Assembly (NCBI RefSeq): GCF_009650605.1
Contig: NZ_WAJT01000001.1
Span: 1,550,001-1,614,000, forward strand
DNA from: Labrenzia sp. CE80
GTDB taxonomy: Bacteria > Pseudomonadota > Alphaproteobacteria > Rhizobiales > Stappiaceae
Reading direction: 5' to 3'
DNA length: 64,000 nucleotides
The notes under the pieces are model-generated. The model saw only the letters and a list, made by a program, of their open reading frames with translations. It had not been told where the DNA came from and searched no databases. Made by a program: the position numbers and the translations under genes. Positions 8,342 through 17,145 of this stretch are shown here, piece by piece (within the stretch, counting starts at the first letter, position 1; the number at the start of each line of letters is the position of its first letter).

Positions 8342-8674
8342 TTATGCGCCTTCTTTAGCCGGCTCCGACTTGGACCGAACTTCCTGGACCATAGAACGCA
8401 CGATGCGAACCTTGACGCCCTCGGAAAGTTCAACCTGGAGCTCTGAATCGTCTACGACCTTGGCAACCTTGCCGATCAGACCACCAGTGGTCACGATGGT
8501 GTCGCCGCGGCGCAGGTTCGCGATCAGCTCCTGATGCTGCTTCATGCGCTGACGCTGAGGCCGGATGATCAGGAAATACATGATCGCGAAGATCAGCACG
8601 AACGGCAGAAGCGACATCAGAAAGTCCGGGCTCAGCGGGCTTCCGGATTGCGCATAGGCTGGGGTGATAAACAT
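8342..8674 (-). CDS. yajC: Preprotein translocase subunit YajC
   Basis: A 110-residue small membrane protein that binds SecDF. It has one TM helix (FLMSLLPFVLIFAIMYFLII), then the family motif RPQRQRMKQHQELI and the Sm-like GDTIVTTGGLIGKV. I start at 8674 because GGAG lies just upstream (GAGGAGAATTTG) and MFITPAYAQ is the typical alphaproteobacterial N-terminus; a further upstream start adds 9 residues without support. It is the first gene of yajC-secD-secF-NDUFAF3-like-NDUFAF6-like. Confidence 0.95.
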   Translation of the reverse strand: MFITPAYAQSGSPLSPDFLMSLLPFVLIFAIMYFLIIRPQRQRMKQHQELIANLRRGDTIVTTGGLIGKVAKVVDDSELQVELSEGVKVRIVRSMVQEVRSKSEPAKEGA

Positions 8675-8912
8675 CAAATTCTCCTCAAGGGCCAATCCCA
8701 CCAGGCACCCCTTTTGGGCTCCCTCATGAAAATCGCCAAATTCCAGTGGCCGGACTATACCGGCGGCGCTCCGGTTTTCAAGTAAAGCAGACGCTTTCAG
8801 GCGTACCGCTTTGCGAATAAGCGGCGTTTTCCAGATGCATTGCCCGTGCTACTCGTCATGAACGCCCTGTCAGACCCCAAAGTGGGTCGAAGAACAAAGG
8901 TTACAAGAGCAA

Positions 8913-9785
8913 ATGTCCGAGCGTTCCGAGCTGACCTCTCTTAATCAAAAACTCGATTCCCTGATCGCGTTGATTTCGCGGGCTGTACCCCTGGAGCCTT
9001 CGGCGCCAGACTTCAGTGCCTCCGACGCGTTCGTTTGGACCGCAAACCCTGGAGAGCTTGTGCCGGTAGAGAAGGTGAACCGGGTCGACATTGCGCTGCT
9101 GTGCTCGGTCTCACGCGTTCGTGACCTGCTGCTTGACAATACCCGCCGATTTGCCTCGGGTTTACCAGCGAACAATGCGCTCTTGTGGGGCGCGCGGGGC
9201 ATGGGAAAATCGTCACTCGTGAAAGCGGCACATGCTGCCATCAACGTCGAGATGAAGGGTAATGCCCTCAAGCTGGTGGAGATCCACCGGGAGGACATCG
9301 AAAGCCTGCCTGCGCTGATGAAACAGATCCGGGACGCATCCCAGCGGTTCATTATCTTTTGCGATGATCTCAGCTTTGACCATGACGACACGTCCTACAA
9401 GTCGCTAAAAGCCGTGCTGGAAGGCGGGATCGAGGGCCGTCCCGCGAATGTGCTTTTCTACGCCACGTCCAACCGCCGCCATCTTCTGCCGCGTGACATG
9501 ATGGAAAATGAACGATCCACGGCAATCAATCCGTCGGAGGCTGTGGAGGAAAAAGTCTCGCTGTCCGACCGCTTCGGGCTCTGGCTTGGGTTTCACAAGT
9601 GCAGCCAGGACGACTATCTGGAGATGGTCAATGGCTATGCGGACCACTACGGCCTGAAACTGGACGCCGCCGGCCTCCGTGCGCAAGCGCTCGAATGGGC
9701 GACAACCCGGGGAAGCCGTTCAGGTCGTGTGGCTTATCAATTCATTCAGGATCTGGCCGGACGTCTCGGGCAAAGGCTCGACTAG
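8913..9785 (+). CDS. DUF815-family AAA ATPase
   Basis: 290 residues. Walker A is GARGMGKSSL at about residue 93; Walker B-like FCDDLSFD follows, and a sensor-1-type YATSNRRHLLPR. The C-terminal part (WATTRGSRSGRVAYQFIQDLAG) is typical of DUF815 proteins. No biochemical function is established for the family. It stands alone on the plus strand, divergent from yajC and convergent with the NlpD-like gene, with which it shares a bidirectional terminator. Confidence 0.9.
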   Translation: MSERSELTSLNQKLDSLIALISRAVPLEPSAPDFSASDAFVWTANPGELVPVEKVNRVDIALLCSVSRVRDLLLDNTRRFASGLPANNALLWGARGMGKSSLVKAAHAAINVEMKGNALKLVEIHREDIESLPALMKQIRDASQRFIIFCDDLSFDHDDTSYKSLKAVLEGGIEGRPANVLFYATSNRRHLLPRDMMENERSTAINPSEAVEEKVSLSDRFGLWLGFHKCSQDDYLEMVNGYADHYGLKLDAAGLRAQALEWATTRGSRSGRVAYQFIQDLAGRLGQRLD

Positions 9786-9811
9786 CCGCAACGCTTCATG
9801 AACTGTAAACG

Positions 9812-9844
9812 AAAAAGGCCCCGGATTTTCCGGGGCCTTTTTCT
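9812..9844. terminator. Bidirectional terminator between the AAA ATPase and NlpD-like genes
   Basis: GAAAAAGGCCCCGG and CCGGGGCCTTTTTC form a stem around ATTTT. The A-run on one side and T-run on the other let it work for both converging genes. Confidence 0.9.
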
Positions 9845-9860
9845 TGTTCTGAAGAGACAA

Positions 9861-11390
9861 TCAAGTCTTCGGCATATAGCGCATCGGATCAACAGGCTTG
9901 TTGCCGCGCCGCAGCTCGAAGTGAACCTGGGGCTGAGAAACTGAACCGCTCGCACCAGCCAGACCGATCACTTCACCGCGTGACACCGAGTCGCCACGTT
10001 TGACGTTCAGCTTGGAATTGTGAGCGTAGGCGGAGACCCAGCCGTCTTGGTGACGTAGCAGCACCAGATTGCCATAGCCTTTCAGCTCATTGCCCGAGTA
10101 AATCACAGTTCCCGCATCCGCCGCCTTCACCGGGGTTCCCTCGGGAACCGCCAGGTTGACGCCGTCATTGCGAGCGCCGCCCGGTTTGGTGCCGAATTCA
10201 GAGATGATACGGCCACGAACCGGCCAGCGGAAATTCGGGCCGCTTTCGACCACGGGATCTACACTGGCGACCACCTGCGGGCGCTGGATCGGCGCGGTCG
10301 GCTTCACATCTTTCTGGACGACAGCCGGCGTCGTTGAGACCACTGCTGCGCTCGGAGTATTGGCAGTGCGGCCAGGCATTGCTACCGGCATCGGCACGTT
10401 TCCGCTGACGGAAGAGACCTGCGCCGGCGCGCTGACACTGCCCGTGTGAACAACAGACGGCTTGGATCGAGGAGCCGCACTTATGCGGATCGGAGCTGCA
10501 TCGTTGGCAACCGTTCCACTCTTCACCTCGGCAAAGCTTGGCTGACGGAACGGCTTGCGATGAGGCGATGGCGCAGAGGCTGTGATGGTCTGCGTTGGAC
10601 GGACCGCACCTGTCACGATCTGATCGTCAGGAAGATCACGCTTCGGCGCTCGCTGAGGAAGACGTGTGATCTTGGTCGGCTTGATCGGCTTATCGTCAGC
10701 TGTAGGAGCACTCGAAGAGCCATTGCGATCAGAATAGACGTAGGTCGGAATAACAATTGTCTGACCGGGACGGACCTGAGCGGGGTCTTCGATGCCGTTG
10801 ACGGCAACGATGGCCTTCACCGGAACACCGTAACGACGCGAGAGGCTGGTGACAGTATCGCCTGAGCGCACCGGAATACGCGTACCGCCTACAGAGCTCC
10901 AGCCACGCCAAGTCGTCGGCGCATTAGCAGCAACTTCAGGAGCAGGAGCTGTCACGATCGGCGCACTGACGGCTGGCGCTTGGTAGGTCGGCTCCTGGTA
11001 AGTCGGGGTCTGGTAAGTCGGGGCTTTGTAAACAGGCGGCGTATATGTCGGAGCCTTCGCCACGGCAGGCAGCGGAGCTGCCGCAACCGGCACACGGCTC
11101 GAGCTGTCAGGAATTGAGCCCGTTGTCAGCGGCTGGCTGGATGCAGGCGGAAGACCTGCGGCCGTTCCACCAGGACCATTGACGATGTCCTTGTAGGTCG
11201 GTTGCTGCTCACCATTGGCCAGGATAGACCGCTGATTGTTGGTGCCGCCGGTATAGATCGGAGCTTCGCCGAAGCGCTCTGTCGCGGCACTACATCCCGC
11301 AAGAACTCCTGCGGTCAGTGATACAAGAGCAACCCTTGAAATGAGGTCACTGCGGAGGGTGCGCTCCCGCTTGATCATCGCTCTACTCAA
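9861..11390 (-). CDS. NlpD/DipM-like lipoprotein, LysM plus degenerate LytM (M23) domain
   Basis: A 509-residue lipoprotein (signal ending LTAGVLAGC). A Pro/Tyr-rich linker carries repeats of the type Y(K/Q)xPTY near residues 110-135, followed by one LysM domain (VRSGDTVTSLSRRYGVP) and a C-terminal LytM domain from about residue 385. The zinc-binding residues are altered: the usual HxGxD is NDGVN, and HxH near the end is QVH. It should therefore not cut peptidoglycan but, like E. coli NlpD and Caulobacter DipM, activate amidases at division. Its place after surE-pcm matches nlpD in E. coli. Met at 11378 is an alternative start. Confidence 0.9.
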   Translation of the reverse strand: MSRAMIKRERTLRSDLISRVALVSLTAGVLAGCSAATERFGEAPIYTGGTNNQRSILANGEQQPTYKDIVNGPGGTAAGLPPASSQPLTTGSIPDSSSRVPVAAAPLPAVAKAPTYTPPVYKAPTYQTPTYQEPTYQAPAVSAPIVTAPAPEVAANAPTTWRGWSSVGGTRIPVRSGDTVTSLSRRYGVPVKAIVAVNGIEDPAQVRPGQTIVIPTYVYSDRNGSSSAPTADDKPIKPTKITRLPQRAPKRDLPDDQIVTGAVRPTQTITASAPSPHRKPFRQPSFAEVKSGTVANDAAPIRISAAPRSKPSVVHTGSVSAPAQVSSVSGNVPMPVAMPGRTANTPSAAVVSTTPAVVQKDVKPTAPIQRPQVVASVDPVVESGPNFRWPVRGRIISEFGTKPGGARNDGVNLAVPEGTPVKAADAGTVIYSGNELKGYGNLVLLRHQDGWVSAYAHNSKLNVKRGDSVSRGEVIGLAGASGSVSQPQVHFELRRGNKPVDPMRYMPKT

Positions 11391-11551
11391 ACCAATACTA
11401 CTGTTTCCGTTATGGTTAAGAGTAGAAACCAGTAAGGTTTACAAAGAACTAAGAACGCAATGAAAGTTACTCACAAGCGGCGCGAAACCACAGCTGAACC
11501 GCGGCAAAATCAAACGCGATCAGGTCTGCGACGAGAAGAAGAGATTATCGG

Positions 11552-12244
11552 CTACAAGCGCTCTGCCGCACCTTTGATGAGGCTGACCATTCGCACGGTT
11601 TCCAGGTCTTCGCGCTGGTCGGCGTCCTCACCACGTGTGACACGTGTCATGATCTGTGGCTTGCCGGGGAGCCCAACAGGCGCCATCAGGATACCTTCTG
11701 GTGCCAATTGGGTCAGAAGCGCTTCCGGGATCTCTTCAACGGCACCTGTCAAAACGATTCGATCGAACGGCGCTTTCTGCTTCAGGCCTTCCATGCCGTC
11801 GCCCACATGAATGCGGACATTCGAGAGCTTGAGAGCGGCGGTGCGTTGACCGGCAAGGCTCGCCAGCGTCGCATATCGATCAATGCTGTCGACCTGTCCC
11901 GCCAAATGCGCCAGCACGGCCGCCTGATATCCGGAGCCGGTTCCGACCTCGAGAACACGATGACTTGATTCAAGCTTAAGCGCCTGAGCCATGCGGGCTA
12001 CAAAGGAAGGCGCAAGCACCACCTGACCGCATTCAATCGGAAGGGACGAATCTTCATAGGCAAGACTGTGATGAACGGCTGCGAGAAACAGGCGCCGGGG
12101 TACCCGCTCGATGGCGGACAAGACGGCCCGATCACCAACGCCGTGACCTCGAAGCGCCAACACGAGCTGCGCGCGTGCCTGGACTTCGTCTGTTTCGACG
12201 CTGAGGGGATCTGAGGGGAGTTGCATCGGCGACAGATCAGTCAT
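11552..12244 (-). CDS. pcm: Protein-L-isoaspartate O-methyltransferase
   Basis: Repairs damaged aspartyl and asparaginyl residues using S-adenosylmethionine. The 230 residues show VLEVGTGSGYQAAVLAHLAG (SAM motif I), DGMEGLKQKAPFDRIVLTGAVEEIP and the family's YEDSSLPIECGQVVLAPSFVA region, read as YEDSSLPI then GQVVLAPS. It follows surE by 22 bases on the same strand, the common surE-pcm pairing. Confidence 0.95.
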   Translation of the reverse strand: MTDLSPMQLPSDPLSVETDEVQARAQLVLALRGHGVGDRAVLSAIERVPRRLFLAAVHHSLAYEDSSLPIECGQVVLAPSFVARMAQALKLESSHRVLEVGTGSGYQAAVLAHLAGQVDSIDRYATLASLAGQRTAALKLSNVRIHVGDGMEGLKQKAPFDRIVLTGAVEEIPEALLTQLAPEGILMAPVGLPGKPQIMTRVTRGEDADQREDLETVRMVSLIKGAAERL

Positions 12245-12266
12245 GATGGTTCACTCCCTTCCCTGT

Positions 12267-13025
12267 TCAGACGAGCGCACCGGCCAGTTGCTCGACCATA
12301 TCATGTGCTGTCAGGTCGATTCGGAGCGGCGTGACAGAAATATAGCCTTCACCGACGGCATGAAGATCGCTGTTGGCGAGGATCGACTTGCCGCGGTCCT
12401 GGAAACCGAGCCAGAAGTAAGGATAACCACGGCCGTCGCGGCGTTCGTCGATCGTCAGACCCGACTGCTCGTGATGTCCCTGAACCGTTACCTTCATGCC
12501 TTTGACGTCTTCCGCAGCGCAGGCAGGGAAGTTCACGTTCAGCAGCGTGTGGGGCGGCAATGGGAAGTCAATCAGCTTCTTGAACAGCTCCGGCGCATGG
12601 GCCTCTGCGGTGGCATAGTTCGGCTCACTCCCCACGTCCCAGTCGTAGGCCTGCGACACGGCGATGGAGCGAATGCCAAGGATGGAGGCTTCCATCGCTC
12701 CTGCGACGGTACCCGAGTAGGTCACGTCCTCGGCGAGATTCTGGCCGCGGTTGATCCCGGAAAGGACCAGATCCGGCATGCCCGGCAGCACCTTGCGCAC
12801 GCCCATGATCACGCAATCGGTCGGCGTGCCGCGCAGGGCGAAATGCCGGTCGGAAATCTCACGCAGGCGCAAAGGATCGCTCAACGTCAAGGAATGGGCG
12901 ACACCACTTTGATCGGTTTCGGGCGCGACCACCCAGACATCGTCGGACAGGGTCCGGGCAATGCGTTCTAGGGCGGTCAGCCCGGGTGAATGAATGCCAT
13001 CGTCGTTGGTGATCAGGATGCGCAT
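12267..13025 (-). CDS. surE: 5'-nucleotidase/3'-nucleotidase SurE
   Basis: Divalent-metal nucleotidase linked to stationary-phase survival. The metal-binding N-terminus MRILITNDDGIHSPGL is complete, followed by DLVLSGINRGQNLAEDVTYSGTVAGA. 252 residues is a normal length. Its ATG shares its A with the TGA of serS (13025), so translation is coupled. Confidence 0.97.
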   Translation of the reverse strand: MRILITNDDGIHSPGLTALERIARTLSDDVWVVAPETDQSGVAHSLTLSDPLRLREISDRHFALRGTPTDCVIMGVRKVLPGMPDLVLSGINRGQNLAEDVTYSGTVAGAMEASILGIRSIAVSQAYDWDVGSEPNYATAEAHAPELFKKLIDFPLPPHTLLNVNFPACAAEDVKGMKVTVQGHHEQSGLTIDERRDGRGYPYFWLGFQDRGKSILANSDLHAVGEGYISVTPLRIDLTAHDMVEQLAGALV

Positions 13026-14305
13026 CAGCCGATCGTCTCCAGACCATTCATGTAGGGACGCAGCACGTCCGGCACGGTGATCGAGCCATCCGCGTTCTGG
13101 TAGTTCTCCAGTACGGCGATCAGCGCGCGGCCAACAGCAACGCCGGAGCCGTTGAGCGTATGAACATGGCCGAGCTGTTTCGAGCCTTCCGGGCGATAGC
13201 GCGCATTCATGCGCCGGGCCTGGAAGTCGCCACAGACCGAACAGGACGAGATTTCGCGGTAAGTGTCCTGACCAGGCAACCAGACCTCAATGTCATAGGT
13301 CTTGCGCGCGCCAAAGCCCATGTCGCCTGTGCAAAGCGTCATCACACGGTAATGCAGGCCGAGCTTTTTCAGGACCGTTTCCGCACAACCCAGCATGCGC
13401 TCCAGTTCATCGAGAGAGTCGTCCGGCTTGGTGACCGAAACCAGCTCGCACTTCATGAACTGATGCTGACGCAACATGCCGCGGGTGTCACGGCCGGCGG
13501 AGCCCGCTTCCGAGCGAAAACAATAGGTCAGCGCCGTCACGCGCATCGGCAGCGCCTCTTCCGGCAGAATTTCACCGGCAGCCATATTGGTCAGCGGAAC
13601 TTCGGCCGTCGGGATCAGATAATGATCGCCGTTGGTCTTGAAGAGATCTTCTTCGAACTTCGGCAGCTGTCCGGTTCCGAAGAGCGCAGTGTCATGTACG
13701 AGGAGCGGCGGCGACACTTCCATGTAGCCATGTTCCTGGGTGTGCAAGTCGATCATGAACTGACCGATGGCCCGCTCAAGACGCGCAATCTGGCCCTTCA
13801 GAAGAACGAAACGCGAGCCGGAGAGCTTTGCTGCGGTCGTGAAATCGAGACCGCTTTCGGCCCCCTCCAACTCGAAATGCTCTTTTGGAGGATGATTGAA
13901 CTGAAACGTCGGCTTTTCGCCAACGATCCGCAGCTCGACATTGTCCGCCTCGTCTTCGCCTTGAGGCACATCCTCCAGGGGAAGGTTCGGAATGACCGCC
14001 ATGGCGTCTTCCAGAGCGGCATTGAGCTCGCGCTCGGTGGCTTCACCGTCCTGAATGAAGGATTTGATCCCGGCAACCTCATCCTTGAGGGCCTGCGCCT
14101 TCGCTTCATCCTTGGCGGCCATCGCCTTGCCAATTTCCTTGGAGGCAGCGTTGCGCCGCTCCTGGGCTTCCTGAAGCTTGGTCACATGGGATCGGCGAGC
14201 ATCGTCCAGGGCGATCAGATTCTCGGCCGAGGTTTTATAGCCCCGACGTGCCAGTGCCTTGTCGAAGGCTTCGCTGTTATCCCTGATCCATTTGATATCG
14301 AACAT
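13025..14305 (-). CDS. serS: Seryl-tRNA synthetase
   Basis: Charges tRNA-Ser. The 426 residues hold the N-terminal coiled coil (ASKEIGKAMAAKDEAKAQAL) and class II motifs, with motif 2 as TYCFRSEAGSAGRDTRGMLRQHQF (key stretch FRSEAGSAGRDTRG) and motif 3 as NGSGVAVGRALIAVLE. I start at 14305 because MFDIKWIRDN is the standard N-terminus; the longer frame adds 13 unconserved residues. Confidence 0.97.
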   Translation of the reverse strand: MFDIKWIRDNSEAFDKALARRGYKTSAENLIALDDARRSHVTKLQEAQERRNAASKEIGKAMAAKDEAKAQALKDEVAGIKSFIQDGEATERELNAALEDAMAVIPNLPLEDVPQGEDEADNVELRIVGEKPTFQFNHPPKEHFELEGAESGLDFTTAAKLSGSRFVLLKGQIARLERAIGQFMIDLHTQEHGYMEVSPPLLVHDTALFGTGQLPKFEEDLFKTNGDHYLIPTAEVPLTNMAAGEILPEEALPMRVTALTYCFRSEAGSAGRDTRGMLRQHQFMKCELVSVTKPDDSLDELERMLGCAETVLKKLGLHYRVMTLCTGDMGFGARKTYDIEVWLPGQDTYREISSCSVCGDFQARRMNARYRPEGSKQLGHVHTLNGSGVAVGRALIAVLENYQNADGSITVPDVLRPYMNGLETIG

Positions 14306-14374
14306 CGTGCTTCCCGGGCGACGCTTGAGGTGATGGCCTGACAAGCGGCGCCGGTTGCAAGGTCAGCGGCAAGA

Positions 14375-15169
14375 TCAGGCCTCTTCGGCCTCCCTCGCCT
14401 CCTCGCGTGCGGCACGCTTGCGCTCGACAAGCCGAACGGAAATGATGGAGACTTCGTAGAGAAGCAGCGTCGGCAGTGCAAGACCGATCTGCGAGATCGG
14501 ATCAGGTGGCGTCAAAATTGCCGCCGCAGCAAAGGCTGCTACGATCGCGTATTTGCGCTTGTCCTTCAAACCTTCCGAGGAAACCAGCCCTGTCCGGCCC
14601 AGAAGCGTCAGCACGACCGGCAGCTGAAAGACCAGGCCGAACGCAAAGATCAAGACCATGATCAGGCCGAGATACTCACTGACCTTGGCCAGATGCTGGA
14701 TCGCCACCTGCCCCTCGCCGCCCGTCTGTTCCATGGACAGAAAGAACCCCATCGCCATGGGCATGATCAGGAAATAGACGAGACAGGCGCCAATCGCGAA
14801 GAGGATTGGCGTCGCAACCAGAAACGGCAGAAACGCGCCTTTTTCTTCCTTGTAGAGCCCAGGCGCCACAAACATGTAGATCTGGCTGGCGACCACAGGA
14901 AACGCAAGGAAAAGCGCACCGAACAGTGCAAGCTTCAACTGCGTGAAAAACCATTCCTGCGGTGCCGTGAAAATCATCTGCACGGCCGTCGGATCTGGCG
15001 CAGCGCGCAGATATGGCACCGTGAGAATGTTGTAAATATCGGTGGCGAAATAGAAGCAAACGATAAACATCAGGATGATCGCAATCACCGACTTCATCAA
15101 CCGCTGACGCAGCTCGACGAGATGTTCGATCAGGGGCGCCTTCGAGGCATCGATATCTTCGTCGCTCAT
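14375..15169 (-). CDS. tatC: Sec-independent translocase TatC
   Basis: Polytopic receptor for twin-arginine signal peptides. 264 residues with six predicted TM helices. The N-terminal motif LIEHLVELRQRLMKSV is diagnostic, and FVAPGLYKEEKGAFLPF is the conserved first periplasmic-loop region. The tail is charged (ERKRAAREEAREAEEA). It overlaps tatB by 4 bases (ATGA). Confidence 0.97.
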   Translation of the reverse strand: MSDEDIDASKAPLIEHLVELRQRLMKSVIAIILMFIVCFYFATDIYNILTVPYLRAAPDPTAVQMIFTAPQEWFFTQLKLALFGALFLAFPVVASQIYMFVAPGLYKEEKGAFLPFLVATPILFAIGACLVYFLIMPMAMGFFLSMEQTGGEGQVAIQHLAKVSEYLGLIMVLIFAFGLVFQLPVVLTLLGRTGLVSSEGLKDKRKYAIVAAFAAAAILTPPDPISQIGLALPTLLLYEVSIISVRLVERKRAAREEAREAEEA

Positions 15170-15591
15170 GCCTTGCTATCTTCCGGTGCCGGCTTGGCCG
15201 CTTCGGCAGCCGGTGTCGTATCTGCTGCAGGCGCAGCAGGTGCGGTCTTTTCAGGAGATGCCGGAGTGGCCGTGGCTGACGGCGTCGGCGGGACGGGATC
15301 AGCCATGGGTTTTCCGACCGGCTTGTCGTCCTCGATCGACTTTTTCAAGTCTCCCAGAGGATTGAAATTGCCAACGTCCTCGACCTGCTTCTTCATGTCC
15401 GCGATGTCAGCCTGTTTCTCGGCCTCACGGATCGCATCATTGAAAGTCGACTGAAATTCGCGCGACATGCGACGCACCTTACCCATCGTCTGGCCAAGGG
15501 TTCGCAACATGCGCGGGAGGTCTTTCGGACCGACGACGATGATCGCCACACAGGCGATCACCATAAGCTCGGTCCATCCGATATCGAACAT
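15166..15591 (-). CDS. tatB: Sec-independent translocase TatB
   Basis: 141 residues: an N-terminal TM helix (MFDIGWTELMVIACVAIIVVGPKDLP; key parts GWTEL and GPKDLP), an amphipathic helix (LRTLGQTMGKVRRMSREF), then a long Ala/Pro/Thr-rich tail. It forms the receptor complex with TatC, with which it overlaps. Confidence 0.95.
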   Translation of the reverse strand: MFDIGWTELMVIACVAIIVVGPKDLPRMLRTLGQTMGKVRRMSREFQSTFNDAIREAEKQADIADMKKQVEDVGNFNPLGDLKKSIEDDKPVGKPMADPVPPTPSATATPASPEKTAPAAPAADTTPAAEAAKPAPEDSKA

Positions 15592-15651
15592 CTAGGGTCC
15601 AGACCCGTTCGTTAAAGGGATGAAGCAGGTTTGTTCAAAGGCACAGCGAGA

Positions 15652-15888
15652 TCAGCTCGCCTTTGACTGGTCTTCGGCCTTTTCGGCAGCGACGGGTTCG
15701 CCGGCCTGATGATCAATCGTCTTGGGAGCTTCAGGCGCGCTGGAAGCCGTATCGTCTTCCGCCATACCCTTCTTGAAGCTTTTGATGCCCTTGGCGACGT
15801 CGCCCATAAGATCGGAGATCTTGCCACGTCCAAAAAGCAGGATAACGATCACCGCGATGATCAAGATCTGCCAAACACTAATGCCCAT
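15652..15888 (-). CDS. tatA: Sec-independent translocase TatA
   Basis: 78 residues with the pore-forming TatA architecture: short N-terminal TM (MGISVWQILIIAVIVILLF), the FGRGKISDLMGD hinge, and an amphipathic helix (VAKGIKSFKKGM). I start at 15888 because MGISVW is the canonical N-terminus; an in-frame start 12 codons upstream adds unrelated residues. It opens tatABC. Confidence 0.95.
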   Translation of the reverse strand: MGISVWQILIIAVIVILLFGRGKISDLMGDVAKGIKSFKKGMAEDDTASSAPEAPKTIDHQAGEPVAAEKAEDQSKAS

Positions 15889-16006
15889 ACGCCAAACTCC
15901 CGGTTCACATAGCCTTTCGGCCAAGCGCCACTATTACAAAAAAGGCTCACTCGCCGCAACATGATCCCTTCTAAGACCATGTGGGTATGCGCGGCCAGCA
16001 TTCAAT

Positions 16007-17140
16007 TTATCTTTTTGCCTCAAACACCAAGACATCTTGCGGATCTGTTGCCAGATCAACGTCCATTCCGACCTCAAAACCACTGCCCGGACGCACTCTT
16101 GAGTGCAACGGGCGGTCGAGACCTTCAATGATGATTGTCAGAAGATCCACCTCGCCGACGAATCTCTTCGTCGCGATTCGCCCCGTCACACCCGTGCTTC
16201 CAGCAGCTTTGGGCAAGATCCCGTGTGGCCGAATACATACATGCATCTGCGTGCCGATCGCAGCCCCTTTGGCGGCAACGAGGCCGACCGGTGTCTCGAT
16301 GCCACGCTCCGTCACGACCCCGGCCATCTCGTTCAGCTCCGAAAAGAACTTGGCCGCAAACACGTCCGTAGGGGTGCTGTAGAGTTCCGCCGAACTTCCA
16401 TGTTGCACAAGACGCCCCTGGCGCATGAGCGCGATCTTGTCGCCCATCCGCATGGCCTCTTCAGGATCGTGGGTGACGATGATGCATGTGGCCCGGGTTT
16501 CACGCAGGATGGTCATCGTCTCCTCGCGCACATTGTCCCGCAGGCGCCGGTCAAGACCAGAGAAGGGCTCATCCATCAACAGGACGCCGGGCCGTGGCGC
16601 GATGGCGCGGGCAAGCGCAACACGCTGCTGCTCTCCGCCCGAGAGCGCATGCGGATAGTCGTCGGCGTAGCCCTTGAGGCCGACCCGCTCCAGTGACGCA
16701 AGCGCCTCCCGGTTTGCCGCGTCCCTCGGCAGGTCGCTCAGACCGAAGAGAACGTTTTCCACGATCGTCAAATGTGGAAACAGCGCATAGTCCTGAAACA
16801 TCAGGCCAACGCCGCGCTTTTCCGGCGGAACGAAGCTCTTGGGTCCGGAGACTTCACGTCCATTGATCAGGACGCGGCCCGCGGCCTGCTGCTCGACGCC
16901 GGCGGCGATGCGCATCAAGGTTGTCTTGCCACAACCGGAGTGGCCGAGGAGGCACATCACCTCACCCGGCGCGACCTCCAGCGACAGGTCGATGACCGAG
17001 GCATTGCCGTCATAGGCATGGGAGATATTCTCGAAGACAAGCCCTGCTGCGATGGTCGCACGTGCGGTGCCCCGCGCACCCCACCTTGGATCATGGCCGC
17101 CGTGTGCCAGAGCGCCTCCTTCGGAGGTCTTGTCGGTCAT
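16007..17140 (-). CDS. ABC transporter ATP-binding protein, FbpC-like, without partner genes
   Basis: 377 residues with Walker A (GHSGCGKTT), signature LSGGEQQRVALARA, Walker B (LLMDEPFSGLD), the H-loop (IVTHD) and a C-terminal TOBE-like region. It resembles ferric-iron/spermidine importer ATPases (FbpC/PotA type). No permease or binding-protein gene is nearby. It starts 5 bases after scpB and sits inside the scp-tat run, so it is probably co-transcribed with scpB. Substrate unknown. Confidence 0.85.
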   Translation of the reverse strand: MTDKTSEGGALAHGGHDPRWGARGTARATIAAGLVFENISHAYDGNASVIDLSLEVAPGEVMCLLGHSGCGKTTLMRIAAGVEQQAAGRVLINGREVSGPKSFVPPEKRGVGLMFQDYALFPHLTIVENVLFGLSDLPRDAANREALASLERVGLKGYADDYPHALSGGEQQRVALARAIAPRPGVLLMDEPFSGLDRRLRDNVREETMTILRETRATCIIVTHDPEEAMRMGDKIALMRQGRLVQHGSSAELYSTPTDVFAAKFFSELNEMAGVVTERGIETPVGLVAAKGAAIGTQMHVCIRPHGILPKAAGSTGVTGRIATKRFVGEVDLLTIIIEGLDRPLHSRVRPGSGFEVGMDVDLATDPQDVLVFEAKR

Positions 17141-17145
17141 ATCAG

